Assembly: GCA_038131165.1 (NCBI GenBank)
Contig: JAYPOZ010000012.1
Location: 5,884 to 69,883, forward strand
Direction: 5' to 3'
Length of the DNA: 64,000 nt
Origin: UBA6544 sp038131165
GTDB taxonomy: Bacteria > Pseudomonadota > Alphaproteobacteria > UBA8366
The position numbers and the translations under genes were made by a program. Under the pieces are notes generated by a model. That model worked only from the letters and a program-made list of their open reading frames with translations, did no database searches and was not told the DNA's origin. This document shows, piece after piece, positions 25,467-33,392 of this stretch (the first letter of the stretch is position 1; each line of letters opens with the position of its first letter).

Positions 25467-26498
25467 ATGCGCATCACGACCGCGATCCGGATCGTCGAAT
25501 GCCATGCCGAAGGCGAGGTGGGCGACGTGATTGTCGGCGGCGTATCGCCGCCGCCGGGAGAGACCGTCTGGGCGCAATCCAGACACATCGCCAGCGACGA
25601 AACCCTGCGGAACTTCGTCCTCAACGAGCCGCGCGGCGGCGTCTTCCGGCATGTAAATCTTCTCGTCCCGCCGAAGAATCCGGCGGCGGACGCCGCTTTC
25701 ATCATCATGGAGCCGGCGGACACCCCGCCGATGTCGGGCTCGAACGCGATCTGCGTCGCGACGGTTCTGCTGGAGACCGGGATATTGCCGATCTCGGAGC
25801 CGGAGACGCAGCTCACCCTGGAAGCGCCGGGCGGTCTCGTGCGGGTCACGGCGCGCTGCGCGGACGGCAGGGTCCGGTCGATCCGGGTCCGAAACATCGC
25901 CTCCTTTGCAGAGAAACTCGGCGCGCAGATCGAAGTGGAGGGCCTCGGCACGTTGACGGTCGACACCGCATTCGGCGGCGACAGTTTCGTCATTGCCGAC
26001 GCGCCCGCGCTCGGCTTCGCCCTGACGCCGGACGAAGCCCGCGATCTTGCCGCGACCGGCATGAAGATCACTGCGGCGGCAAATGCTCAATTGGGGTTCT
26101 CCCATCCCGAGTTGCCGGAATGGAAGCACGTCTCGTTCTGTCAGATCGCCGCCCCCGTCGAGCGGCGCAGCGGCGTCAAGTTCGGCCGCAACGCCGTCGC
26201 GATCCGTCCCGGCAAGATCGACCGTTCGCCCTGCGGCACCGGGTGCAGCGCGCGTATGGCCGTCCTCCATGCACGCGGTGAATTGACGGTCGGGGAGCGG
26301 TACGTTGGCGAATCGCTGATCGGCTCGACCTTCGACTGCGTCATCGAGGAAACCGCCACGATGGGAGGCCGGCCCGCCATTATACCATCCCTTGCCGGCC
26401 GTGCCTGGATCAGCGGCATGCGGACGCTGATGCTGGATCCCGACGACCCGTGGCCGCAAGGGTATCGGCTCAGCGACACTTGGCCCCGTCAGGGCTAG
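25467..26498 (+). CDS. Proline racemase-superfamily protein with Ser/Cys active site
   Basis: The 343-residue protein has the two-lobed proline racemase fold. The second active-site cysteine is present (Cys256 in SPCGTGCSARMA), but the first is Ser90 in PPMSGSNAICV, replacing the Cys-Gly-His of proline and hydroxyproline racemases. In this superfamily Cys/Cys proteins racemise or epimerise, whereas Thr/Cys and Ser/Cys proteins include trans-3-hydroxyproline dehydratases. A dehydratase-like or altered epimerase role is therefore more likely than proline racemisation. It follows the MmgE/PrpD stop with no spacer, so the two are probably coexpressed and act on the same substrate class. Confidence 0.88.
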   Translation: MRITTAIRIVECHAEGEVGDVIVGGVSPPPGETVWAQSRHIASDETLRNFVLNEPRGGVFRHVNLLVPPKNPAADAAFIIMEPADTPPMSGSNAICVATVLLETGILPISEPETQLTLEAPGGLVRVTARCADGRVRSIRVRNIASFAEKLGAQIEVEGLGTLTVDTAFGGDSFVIADAPALGFALTPDEARDLAATGMKITAAANAQLGFSHPELPEWKHVSFCQIAAPVERRSGVKFGRNAVAIRPGKIDRSPCGTGCSARMAVLHARGELTVGERYVGESLIGSTFDCVIEETATMGGRPAIIPSLAGRAWISGMRTLMLDPDDPWPQGYRLSDTWPRQG

Positions 26499-26573
26499 CC
26501 AACTGGCGCGGCCGGACCTCGAATTACCGAAAGGACGGGCTACTCTCAATTTCAAGCAGACAGAGGGTTTCCA

Positions 26574-27740
26574 ATGGTATTTCCGCTCACCGAAGAACAG
26601 CAGATGATCCGCGAGAACGTGTTGCGGATTTGCGCCGATTTCGACGATGATTATTGGTTGGCGCGGGACGAAGACGGCGTCTTTCCGGAGGATTTTTGCC
26701 TGGCGCTGGCAGAGGCCGGCTATCTCGGCATCGCCATGCCGGAAGAGTTCGGCGGCAGCGGCCTCGGCATCACGGAGGCCGCGGTCATGGTGCAGGCGAT
26801 CTCGGAATCCGGTGCCGCCAACGGCGGCGTCTCTTCGGTCTCGATCAACGTCTTCGGGGTCAACCCGATTGTCCGCTATGGCACGGAGGAGCAGAAACAG
26901 CGCTGGCTGCCGCCGGTCATGCGGCGAGAGGAGCGCGCCTGTTTTGCGGTGACCGAGCCCGACGCCGGTCTCGATACGACCCAGCTCACCACCCGCGCGG
27001 TGCGCGACGGAGACCGCTACCTGGTCCACGGCCAGAAAATTTGGACGACGACCGCACAGGTGGCGGACAAGATCATGCTGATCGCGCGGACGGCGCCCAA
27101 GGAGGAGACCGACAGCCCCATCGACGGCCTTTCGCTGTTCTATGCGGATCTCGACCGCAAGTATGTCGAGATCAAGGAAATTCCGAAGATGGGACGTAAA
27201 TGCGTCGATTCGAACAGCGTCTTCTTCGACGGCATGCCGATCCCGGTGGAGGACCGGATCGGCGAGGAAGGCAAAGGCTTCCGTTATCTGCTCCATGGGC
27301 TCAACCCCGAGCGTATCCTGCTGGCGGCGGGACTGGTCGGGCTCGGCCGCGCGGCGTTGCGGCGTGCCACGAACTACGCCAAGGAGCGGATCGTCTTCGA
27401 TCGGCCGATCGGCATGAACCAAGGCGTCCAGCATCCATTGGCTGAAAGCTGGGCCGAACTCGAAGCAGCGAACCTGATGGCTTTCACGGCGGCGCAGAAA
27501 TACGACCGGGGAGAGCATTGCGGCGCCGAGGCGAACGCCGCCAAGTACCTGGCCGGTGAGGCCTGCTTTAAAGCCTGCTCGAACGCCATCCAGACCCATG
27601 GCGGCATGGGCTACGCCAAGGAGTACCACGTCGAGCGCTACTTCCGCGAAATGCTGATCCACCGGATTGCTCCCATCAGCCCACAAATGATCCTCAATTA
27701 TCTGGCGGAACGGGTGCTCGGCCTGCCGCGGTCCTACTAG
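26574..27740 (+). CDS. Acyl-CoA dehydrogenase (subgroup without the EGT glutamate)
   Basis: This 388-residue flavoprotein begins MVFPLTEEQQMI and has CFAVTEPDAGLDTTQL near 123, WTTTAQVADKIMLIART near 156 and RPIGMNQGVQHPLAE near 279. Near the C-terminus QTHGGMGYAKEYHVERYFREMLIHRIAPISPQMIL (in overlapping parts) ends in the APxSP form instead of EGT. This is a recognised acyl-CoA dehydrogenase subgroup whose catalytic base lies elsewhere. GAGGG lies seven bases before the ATG. Ten bases separate it from the M24 gene. It probably oxidises a branched or hydroxylated short acyl-CoA, judging only from neighbours. Confidence 0.92.
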   Translation: MVFPLTEEQQMIRENVLRICADFDDDYWLARDEDGVFPEDFCLALAEAGYLGIAMPEEFGGSGLGITEAAVMVQAISESGAANGGVSSVSINVFGVNPIVRYGTEEQKQRWLPPVMRREERACFAVTEPDAGLDTTQLTTRAVRDGDRYLVHGQKIWTTTAQVADKIMLIARTAPKEETDSPIDGLSLFYADLDRKYVEIKEIPKMGRKCVDSNSVFFDGMPIPVEDRIGEEGKGFRYLLHGLNPERILLAAGLVGLGRAALRRATNYAKERIVFDRPIGMNQGVQHPLAESWAELEAANLMAFTAAQKYDRGEHCGAEANAAKYLAGEACFKACSNAIQTHGGMGYAKEYHVERYFREMLIHRIAPISPQMILNYLAERVLGLPRSY

Positions 27741-27750
27741 GGAGACAGAG

Positions 27751-29025
27751 ATGGCAAACCCCGCCGGGCGGCGAGTGACTCCCAACCCGCGACTGGTCGA
27801 TGTGGACCGGCTGGTGGATATCATGGAACGGCGCGGGATCGACGGCGTCGTCGCCTGTTCCCACCAAAACCTTTATTACCTCTCGAGCCTGAACGCGGTC
27901 GCGCAGAAATCGGACGAGCCGCGCCCCTTCGCGGTGATTGTTTCCCGCCACGCGCCGGACGCGCCGGTTCTCGTCATGCCGGAATACTACATGGGCGCCA
28001 TGGCCCGCCAGGGCAGTTGGATCGAGGATATCCGGCCCTACCGCTCGATGATCTCGCCGCTCGACCGGCCGTCTCAGGCCAGCGACCTGGAACGATTCAT
28101 ACCGGAAAGGGCCGCCGATCTACCCTGGATCGGCGCCGCCCGCGGCACCTATGCGGAGAGCATGATCGTAAGCCTCCGGAAAGCGCTGGAGGACCTCGGT
28201 CTGGGCGGCAAGCGGATCGCCTATGACGACGCGCGTCTCGGGCTGCGTCTCGCCGACAATGCCGCCAACATCGCCGACGGCTACGGTTTGCTCATGTCGG
28301 CACGGAGTGTGAAGACGCCGACGGAAATCAACCTTCTGAGAGCGGCGACCGCCGTCAATCAGGCCGCCATCGAGGCAACCATCGCACAGTATACGCCGGG
28401 AATGACTTGGTTCGACCTGAACCACGCCTACAACGTCGCCGCCGCGCAGAACGGCGGTTTCGTGCACGATCCGGGCGCCTTGGTTCTCGCCAGCCCGCGC
28501 GGCCGGGACGCATCCGTGGCCTTCACCTCGGAGTATGACGATTTCGAACTCGAGCCCGGCATGCGCATCATGTTCGACTGCCACGGCACCCGCGACCTCT
28601 ATTGCTGGGACGGCGGCAAGACCTGGATCGTCGACGGCCAACCCGAGGATGCTGAATGCCCCGAAGCAAGAGGCACGAAATCGGCCATGGAGGAAATTCA
28701 GGCTCACTTCAGGCCCGGAGTCACCGTCAGCGCACTGCAGAAGATCGGGCGCGAGGCCTATCGCAAATCGGGCGTACCCGACCCGGAGAATTGCCTGCTG
28801 TTTTTCCATGGGCTGGGCCTCAGTCACCTAGACCAGGAAATCGGCGGCGAGGTCGAAGGCAGCGCCACCGGAGATTGGGCGCTCGCGGATCAAATGGCCA
28901 TCGCCATCCACCTATTGGTGCCGGGCGGCGCCAAGGAGCGGTTCTGGCTGGAAGACATCGCGCTCGTCACGCCACAGGGTGCGGACAGAATTTTCACCTG
29001 GGACCTCGACCCGCAGATCGGCTGA
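27751..29025 (+). CDS. M24 (creatinase/Xaa-Pro peptidase-like) protein with one metal ligand changed
   Basis: The 424-residue protein has an N-terminal creatinase_N domain (about 18-165) and a C-terminal pita-bread domain. Of the five M24 metal ligands, the two aspartates (MFDCHG and CWDGGKTW), the histidine (GLGLSHLD) and the last glutamate (FWLEDIALVTPQG) can be seen. The fourth, normally in TxEPG, reads AIAIHLLVPGG, giving His for Glu. Creatinase itself uses no metal, so a creatinase-like hydrolase of a guanidino or amide substrate is possible. The gene is ten bases after the acyl-CoA dehydrogenase with GGGAGA before the ATG. Confidence 0.85.
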   Translation: MANPAGRRVTPNPRLVDVDRLVDIMERRGIDGVVACSHQNLYYLSSLNAVAQKSDEPRPFAVIVSRHAPDAPVLVMPEYYMGAMARQGSWIEDIRPYRSMISPLDRPSQASDLERFIPERAADLPWIGAARGTYAESMIVSLRKALEDLGLGGKRIAYDDARLGLRLADNAANIADGYGLLMSARSVKTPTEINLLRAATAVNQAAIEATIAQYTPGMTWFDLNHAYNVAAAQNGGFVHDPGALVLASPRGRDASVAFTSEYDDFELEPGMRIMFDCHGTRDLYCWDGGKTWIVDGQPEDAECPEARGTKSAMEEIQAHFRPGVTVSALQKIGREAYRKSGVPDPENCLLFFHGLGLSHLDQEIGGEVEGSATGDWALADQMAIAIHLLVPGGAKERFWLEDIALVTPQGADRIFTWDLDPQIG

Positions 29026-29044
29026 CTTGGGCCGGCGACCTCCC

Positions 29045-29073
29045 GCGGCCGTCTCGAGACTCCGAGGGGCCGC
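29045..29073. repeat. Strong stem-loop between M24 and dehydrogenase genes
   Basis: GCGGCC (29045-29050) pairs with GGCCGC (29068-29073), and inside it CTCG (29053-29056) pairs with CGAG (29063-29066) around AGACTC. It lies 19 bases after the M24 stop and about 90 before the next ATG. There is no U-run. It could limit readthrough or protect the upstream mRNA end. Confidence 0.4.
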
Positions 29074-29160
29074 GCTCCGAGCAAACGACTGCCCGGTCGC
29101 CATCCGGCAATGCTGCCCCAATTTAGTCTGGGTAGCGTTTTGAAATTCCGGGAGCAAGAA

Positions 29161-30087
29161 ATGAAAGTCGGCTTTATCGGCCTCGGCACGATGGGGGCCA
29201 GCATCGCCCTCAATGCCATCAAGGGACAGCACTCGCTTGTCGTCCACGACATCAATCAGGAAGCGGCCAAACCGCATCTCGACATCGGCGCCCAATGGGC
29301 GTCTTCACCAAAGGAAGTCGCGGCGCAAAGCGAAGTCGTGTTTACCTCGCTGCCGGGGCCGCCCCAGGTCGAGGCGGTCGCCTTGGGCGAGGACGGTCTG
29401 ATGGCGGGGTTTGCCAGCGGGTCCGCCTATTTCGATCTCAGCACCAATTCTCCCACGGTCATGCGCCGCCTTCACGCGACAATGCAGGAGAAAGGCATCG
29501 AAGTCCTCGACGCGCCGGTCAGCGGAGGTCCGGACGGTGCCAAGAGCGGCAAGATGGCGATCTGGGTCGGCGGCGATAAGGCAACCTTCGACAAGTTCAA
29601 GCCGGTGCTCGATTCGATGGGCGATGCCGCCCGCTATATCGGTCCGATCGGCGCCGGTTCCATCGCCAAACTCGTGCACAACCTTTCGGGCTATCTGCTG
29701 CAGACGGCGCTCGCCGAGACCTTCACCATGGGAGTGAAGGCGGGACTGGAGCCCGACGCGCTGTGGGCGGCGGTCCGCCAGGGCGCGCTCGGCCGGCGGC
29801 GAACATTCGACACGCTGCAGCGCAACTTTCTCCCGGCGCGGTTCGACCCGCCGGATTTCGCGCTTGAACTGGCGCGCAAGGACGTGGCCCTCGCTTGCGA
29901 GGTCGGCCGGGAGTTCGAGGTGCCTATGAAACTCTCACACACCGTCTTGGCGGAGATGACCGAGGCGATGAATCGCGGCTGGCAACGGCGCGATTCTCGC
30001 GTTGCGATGGCCTTGCAGACCGAGCGCGCGGGTGTCGACATCAAGGTCGATCCGGCGGTACTCAAGGACATCATCGAGAAGGACTGA
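29161..30087 (+). CDS. 3-hydroxyisobutyrate dehydrogenase-family oxidoreductase
   Basis: The 308-residue beta-hydroxyacid dehydrogenase has the NAD(P)-binding GFIGLGTMGASIA (about 4-16), the substrate loop LDAPVSGGPDGAKSG (about 118-132) and the catalytic Lys in GAGSIAKLVHNL near 176, followed by the C-terminal helical domain with ALELARKDVALA. It would oxidise 3-hydroxyisobutyrate, tartronate semialdehyde or a similar small acid. GGGAG lies seven bases before the ATG at 29161, and an upstream in-frame extension is rejected. The 134-base space and hairpin before it leave open whether it belongs to the same transcript as the M24 gene. Confidence 0.93.
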   Translation: MKVGFIGLGTMGASIALNAIKGQHSLVVHDINQEAAKPHLDIGAQWASSPKEVAAQSEVVFTSLPGPPQVEAVALGEDGLMAGFASGSAYFDLSTNSPTVMRRLHATMQEKGIEVLDAPVSGGPDGAKSGKMAIWVGGDKATFDKFKPVLDSMGDAARYIGPIGAGSIAKLVHNLSGYLLQTALAETFTMGVKAGLEPDALWAAVRQGALGRRRTFDTLQRNFLPARFDPPDFALELARKDVALACEVGREFEVPMKLSHTVLAEMTEAMNRGWQRRDSRVAMALQTERAGVDIKVDPAVLKDIIEKD

Positions 30088-30306
30088 GTCCCTTCAGCGA
30101 CGGGAAATCCATCGGGGCGGCGTTGTACCAAAGGCGTACATGCCGCCCTATCCCTTTAACGATATCTTAAGGCGCCCCGCCTAAGAATAAACTCGCTCAA
30201 AGACAGAGCGGTGTTCATGCCGAAGGCGACGGGCAAAACGGCCTCGGCATCCGCGCCTGCGTATAACATTCTTGGCGGCACGAGTGTGCCTAGGGGGCCA
30301 ATTCAC

Positions 30307-31116
30307 ATGCTCGATTTCGCAACCATCGCTGGCGTTATCGTCGGCCTGACAGTGGTCTCCCTTGCGATCCTCACCGGTTCCGATTTCTGGATTTTCTTGA
30401 ATTTACCTGGCTTCCTGATCGTCGTCGGCGGAACCCTGGCCGCGACCATGATCAAGTTTCCGATGTCAGGCATATTCATCGCCCTGCCGGTGGGACTGAA
30501 GGCCGCCTTCACGAACGAGAAAGACAGTCCGCGCGACTATATCCGCGACGCCATCAAGCTCAGCAAGATCGGTCGCGAACAGGGTCTCCTCGCGCTCGAC
30601 AACATCAAGCTCCGCAACCCGTTCTTCCAGCGCGGCGTACAACTTTGCGCCGACGGCCGCGATATTCCGTACATCCGAAAACTTCTCACTCAGCAGATGG
30701 CGCAAGCGATTCAGCGCGAAGAGCTGGGCGCCAGGATTTTCACGGCCATCGGCGAATCGGCGCCCGCCTTCGGCATGTTCGGCACTCTCGTGGGGTTGGT
30801 CCAAATGCTCAGCAACATGACCGATCCGACGAGTATCGGCCCCGCCATGGCAGTCGCGCTCCTGACCACTCTCTACGGCGTTCTCATAGCCAATCTCGTG
30901 GCACTGCCGATTGCCGACAAGCTGGCCGCCAAGGCGGAGCACTCGAAGATGCTCCGGGCCTTGATTATCGAGTGCGTCTTCCAGATCCAGCAACTGCAGA
31001 ATCCGACAACGATGCAGGAGGTGCTTGAGCCCTTTCTCCCGGAAAAGCGCCCGCCGCCCGGTGGCGGTCAGAGCTATACGGACCGCGGCAAACGCCCTGC
31101 CTCCAAGGCCGCGTGA
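30307..31116 (+). CDS. motA: Flagellar motor stator protein MotA/PomA
   Basis: The 269-residue inner-membrane protein has four predicted helices: about 4-22, 33-50, 152-172 and 185-206. The conserved Pro-containing IGESAPAFGMFGTLVGLVQML precedes helix 3 and is the signature of MotA/PomA/ExbB-type channels. The cytoplasmic loop between helices 2 and 3 holds the torque-generating charged residues. AGGGGG lies nine bases before the ATG at 30307. An earlier in-frame ATG gives a 32-residue extension without family match. It pairs with the MotB gene six bases downstream. The 219 bases before it hold no recognisable gene. Confidence 0.93.
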   Translation: MLDFATIAGVIVGLTVVSLAILTGSDFWIFLNLPGFLIVVGGTLAATMIKFPMSGIFIALPVGLKAAFTNEKDSPRDYIRDAIKLSKIGREQGLLALDNIKLRNPFFQRGVQLCADGRDIPYIRKLLTQQMAQAIQREELGARIFTAIGESAPAFGMFGTLVGLVQMLSNMTDPTSIGPAMAVALLTTLYGVLIANLVALPIADKLAAKAEHSKMLRALIIECVFQIQQLQNPTTMQEVLEPFLPEKRPPPGGGQSYTDRGKRPASKAA

Positions 31117-31122
31117 TCGCCG

Positions 31123-31854
31123 ATGTCCATGGAAGATACACGGAAGCAGCACCAGAAGCGCGCGCCGTCATGGATGCTGACCTTCGCCGACCTGATGGCG
31201 CTGCTGGTCGCGCTGTTCGTCCTCATCCTGAGTTTTGCCGAGTTCGATGTCGACCGGTTCATGAAAAATACCGGCCCGATCGCCGAGGCCTTCAACTCGA
31301 AACGGGATGAGATTCCCTTCACCCGGCTACAGCTCGGCGCGCCGGTCCCGTCGACCTCGGAGAAACCGCAGGATGAATTCGGCGACCACGACCTTGAATG
31401 GATTCTGGACACGCTGGATATGCTGGAGCGCACCTTGTCCGCCGAGATTCAGAATGGCCGCCTTGCCGTCAAAAGGGCGGTCGACGGCGTCATCGTCACG
31501 CTCCACGAAGACACCGCCTTCGCGTCGGGAAGCAGCCGGCTTTCGCCTCGGGCAACCGCCATACTGACCACTTTGGGAGAGGCCTCTTCGAACTTGGACG
31601 GCAGGATCGTCGTCTCCGGCCATACGGATAGATCCGCTGCGCGCGACGGGTCCACGTCGAACTGGGCGCTTTCGGCCGCGCGCGCCGCCGCTGTCGTCGA
31701 ATATCTCCTCGCGAACAGCACTATCCAACGGGGCCGGATACTGGCACAGGGTTTCGCCGACAGCCGGCCCGTGAACGAAGGCCTCACCCCCGCCGACCAA
31801 GCGGCCAATCGGCGGGTCGAAATCCTGTTCACGAAGGCCCGAGAGACACGTTAG
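31123..31854 (+). CDS. motB: Flagellar motor stator protein MotB/PomB
   Basis: This 243-residue protein has a short cytoplasmic tail, one transmembrane helix (about 17-39) with the ion-binding Asp23 in MLTFADLMALL, a periplasmic plug/linker and an OmpA-like peptidoglycan-binding domain from about 130, with SGHTDRSA and RVEILF at the end. FADLM followed by LFVLILSFAEFD resembles PomB and hints at sodium coupling, but this is not conclusive. No other flagellar gene occurs in the window. Confidence 0.93.
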   Translation: MSMEDTRKQHQKRAPSWMLTFADLMALLVALFVLILSFAEFDVDRFMKNTGPIAEAFNSKRDEIPFTRLQLGAPVPSTSEKPQDEFGDHDLEWILDTLDMLERTLSAEIQNGRLAVKRAVDGVIVTLHEDTAFASGSSRLSPRATAILTTLGEASSNLDGRIVVSGHTDRSAARDGSTSNWALSAARAAAVVEYLLANSTIQRGRILAQGFADSRPVNEGLTPADQAANRRVEILFTKARETR

Positions 31855-31866
31855 GGCAAGCCTCAC

Positions 31867-32643
31867 CTAGGCCATCAGTCGGCCGCCGTTCACATCCATC
31901 ACCACGCCCGTCATGTAGCTCGCGTCGTCGGAAGCGAGGAACAGGATGGCCGCCGCGATTTCCTCCGGCTGGGCCGGGCGCCGCAGCGCGACCTCCGCCA
32001 TCCGCCGTTCGCGCTCTTCGGCCTCCAACGCCTCGTATCGCACGCGGACGCGGTCGGTATAGACGATGCCGGGAGCCACCGCATTGACGGCAATCCCGTT
32101 GGGGCCTTCCTCGAACGCCAGCTTGCGGGTGAACCCCATGATCGCCGCCTTCGACGTCGAGTAATGCACGTTGGAGATGGCACTGGCGCTGCGGCCGGCA
32201 TTGGAAGAAAGGTTGACGATTCGACCGTAGCCGCGCGCGCGCATGCCGGGCAGGACGGCGCGGGTCACCAGGAAGGCGCTGGTCACGTTGACGGCCATGA
32301 AACTGTCCCATTCCGCGCGCGGGATGTCTTCGAGCGGCCGCGGGTTGGCGCCAAAACCAACGTCGTTCACCAACACATCGGCGGGACCGATCTCCGCCTC
32401 GGCGCGGGAAACCGCTTGCGCTACCGCATCCTCGTCGGTCACGTCGGCGGAGAGATAAAGCAACCGGTTGGCGCCATCGGCGACCTCGGCGCGGAGGGAT
32501 TCCGCGAATTCGCTGTCCTCGCTCTCCTTGTCGATCACGGCCAACCGCCCGCCTTCGGCGACGAAGCGTATCGCCGTGGCGCGCCCGATCCCCTTTGCGC
32601 CGCCCGTGATGATCCCTGACTTTCCCTCGAAACGCCGTTCCAT
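31867..32643 (-). CDS. SDR-family oxidoreductase
   Basis: The 258-residue protein has the cofactor loop TGGAKGIGRA (about 13-22), a Tyr/Lys pair in HYSTSKAA near 159-165 and a Ser in NLSSNAG. The segment after strand 4 reads NDVG instead of the usual NNAG. The C-terminus SYMTGVVMDVNGG is typical of the FabG-like group. It converges with motB twelve bases away and starts divergently from the GFA gene 67 bases away. Confidence 0.91.
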   Translation of the reverse strand: MERRFEGKSGIITGGAKGIGRATAIRFVAEGGRLAVIDKESEDSEFAESLRAEVADGANRLLYLSADVTDEDAVAQAVSRAEAEIGPADVLVNDVGFGANPRPLEDIPRAEWDSFMAVNVTSAFLVTRAVLPGMRARGYGRIVNLSSNAGRSASAISNVHYSTSKAAIMGFTRKLAFEEGPNGIAVNAVAPGIVYTDRVRVRYEALEAEERERRMAEVALRRPAQPEEIAAAILFLASDDASYMTGVVMDVNGGRLMA

Positions 32644-32710
32644 CGTCCGTCTCCCGTTGCGATGCTATATGATGAGATAGACCGCCACCTGAGAAAGGAC
32701 GACCCGCGCC

Positions 32711-33184
32711 ATGCGTCTCGAAGGTTCCTGCCACTGCCGGGCGGTCGCGTTCCGCCTCGAATCGGCCCATCCCTATCCGTTCAATGTCTGCTATTGCTCG
32801 ATCTGCCGGAAGACCCAGGGCGGCAGCGGTGCCGCGATCAATCTGTCCGGCGACTTCCAAACCCTGGAGGTCGAAGGGCGGGATCGGCTCTCGCTCTACC
32901 GCGCGAAATTGCCGGACGGCTCCGACAGCCCCGCCGAGCGGTATTTCTGCGCGCTTTGCGGCAGCGGGCTCTGGGTCTGGGACCCGCGCTGGCCGGAACT
33001 GGTACACCCTTTTGCCTCCGCGATCGACACGGACCTGCCGGAACCGCCGGCCCGCACCCACCTGATGTTGGGCTCGAAAGCCAATTGGGTCCCGGTGGCG
33101 AGCCAGCCTGAAGACAAGCGTTTCGAAGGCTATCCCGACGAATCGATCGCCGACTGGCACCGCCGTCTCGACCTGGAAACGTAA
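32711..33184 (+). CDS. GFA family (CENP-V/GFA domain) zinc protein
   Basis: The 157-residue protein carries zinc-binding cysteines Cys7-x-Cys9, Cys27-x-Cys29-x2-Cys32 and Cys80-x2-Cys83, the complete pattern of the glutathione-dependent formaldehyde-activating fold. GSCHCRAVAFRLE opens the domain. The family contains Gfa, which was proposed to speed formation of S-hydroxymethylglutathione, but most members are uncharacterised. It is 157 residues long, as usual, and stands alone upstream of the tRNA. Confidence 0.93.
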   Translation: MRLEGSCHCRAVAFRLESAHPYPFNVCYCSICRKTQGGSGAAINLSGDFQTLEVEGRDRLSLYRAKLPDGSDSPAERYFCALCGSGLWVWDPRWPELVHPFASAIDTDLPEPPARTHLMLGSKANWVPVASQPEDKRFEGYPDESIADWHRRLDLET

Positions 33185-33194
33185 AAGCCGCAAA

Positions 33195-33214
33195 AAGCGG
33201 CGTCCTCGCCGCTT
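33195..33214. terminator. Perfect 8-bp hairpin after the GFA gene
   Basis: AAGCGGCG and CGCCGCTT pair perfectly around TCCT. On the minus strand the stem is followed by a run of Us (AAAAA on the plus strand before the stem), so it is a better intrinsic terminator for leftward transcripts. For the rightward GFA gene the stem is followed by GACAGG. Confidence 0.55.
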
Positions 33215-33241
33215 GACAGGACGCCGCCCACTCCGTATCTC
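33213..33241 (+). promoter_or_regulatory. Promoter of the tRNA gene
   Basis: TTGACA at 33213-33218, a perfect -35 box, is followed by 17 bases and TATCTC at 33236-33241. The tRNA begins 26 bases after the -10. The -35 overlaps the right arm of the hairpin by two bases. Confidence 0.65.
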
Positions 33242-33266
33242 CATTCCCGCTCCACGGAGCATGTGC

Positions 33267-33343
33267 GGCGGATTAGCTCAGTTGGTTAGAGCAGTGGAAT
33301 CATAATCCATGTGTCCGGGGTTCAAGTCCCTGATCCGCCACCA
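33267..33343 (+). tRNA. tRNA-Met (anticodon CAT), elongator type
   Basis: A complete cloverleaf with encoded CCA can be folded. The acceptor GGCGGAT/ATCCGCC has seven perfect pairs, the D arm is GCTC/GAGC, and the anticodon stem is GTGGA/TCCAT with loop ATCATAA. The T arm is CGGGG/CCCTG with loop TTCAAGT, followed by discriminator A and CCA at 33341-33343. Anticodon CAT could also serve tRNA-Ile (lysidine) or initiator Met. The seven-pair acceptor with a G-C first pair excludes an initiator, and the loop sequence matches elongator Met better than Ile2. Confidence 0.95.
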
Positions 33344-33350
33344 GTTTCAG

Positions 33351-33385
33351 AAGCCTCGTTCGGCCCAGCGCCGGACGGGGCTTTT
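33351..33385 (+). terminator. Rho-independent terminator of the tRNA
   Basis: AGCC-T-CGT-T-CGGC pairs with GCCG-G-ACG-G-GGCT, a 13-position stem with two G-U pairs around a short loop, followed by TTTT at 33382-33385. It begins eight bases after the tRNA CCA and also lies just after the stop of the convergent glycosyltransferase gene. Confidence 0.8.
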
Positions 33386-33392
33386 CAGTCAC

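Noticed and set aside
25158..27824. 888-codon minus-strand frame
   Set aside because: It lies opposite three genes with clear motifs, shows no domain and runs across their boundaries.
33267..33343. tRNA gene as an integration (att) site
   Set aside because: No integrase gene and no second copy of the tRNA 3' end was seen in the window.
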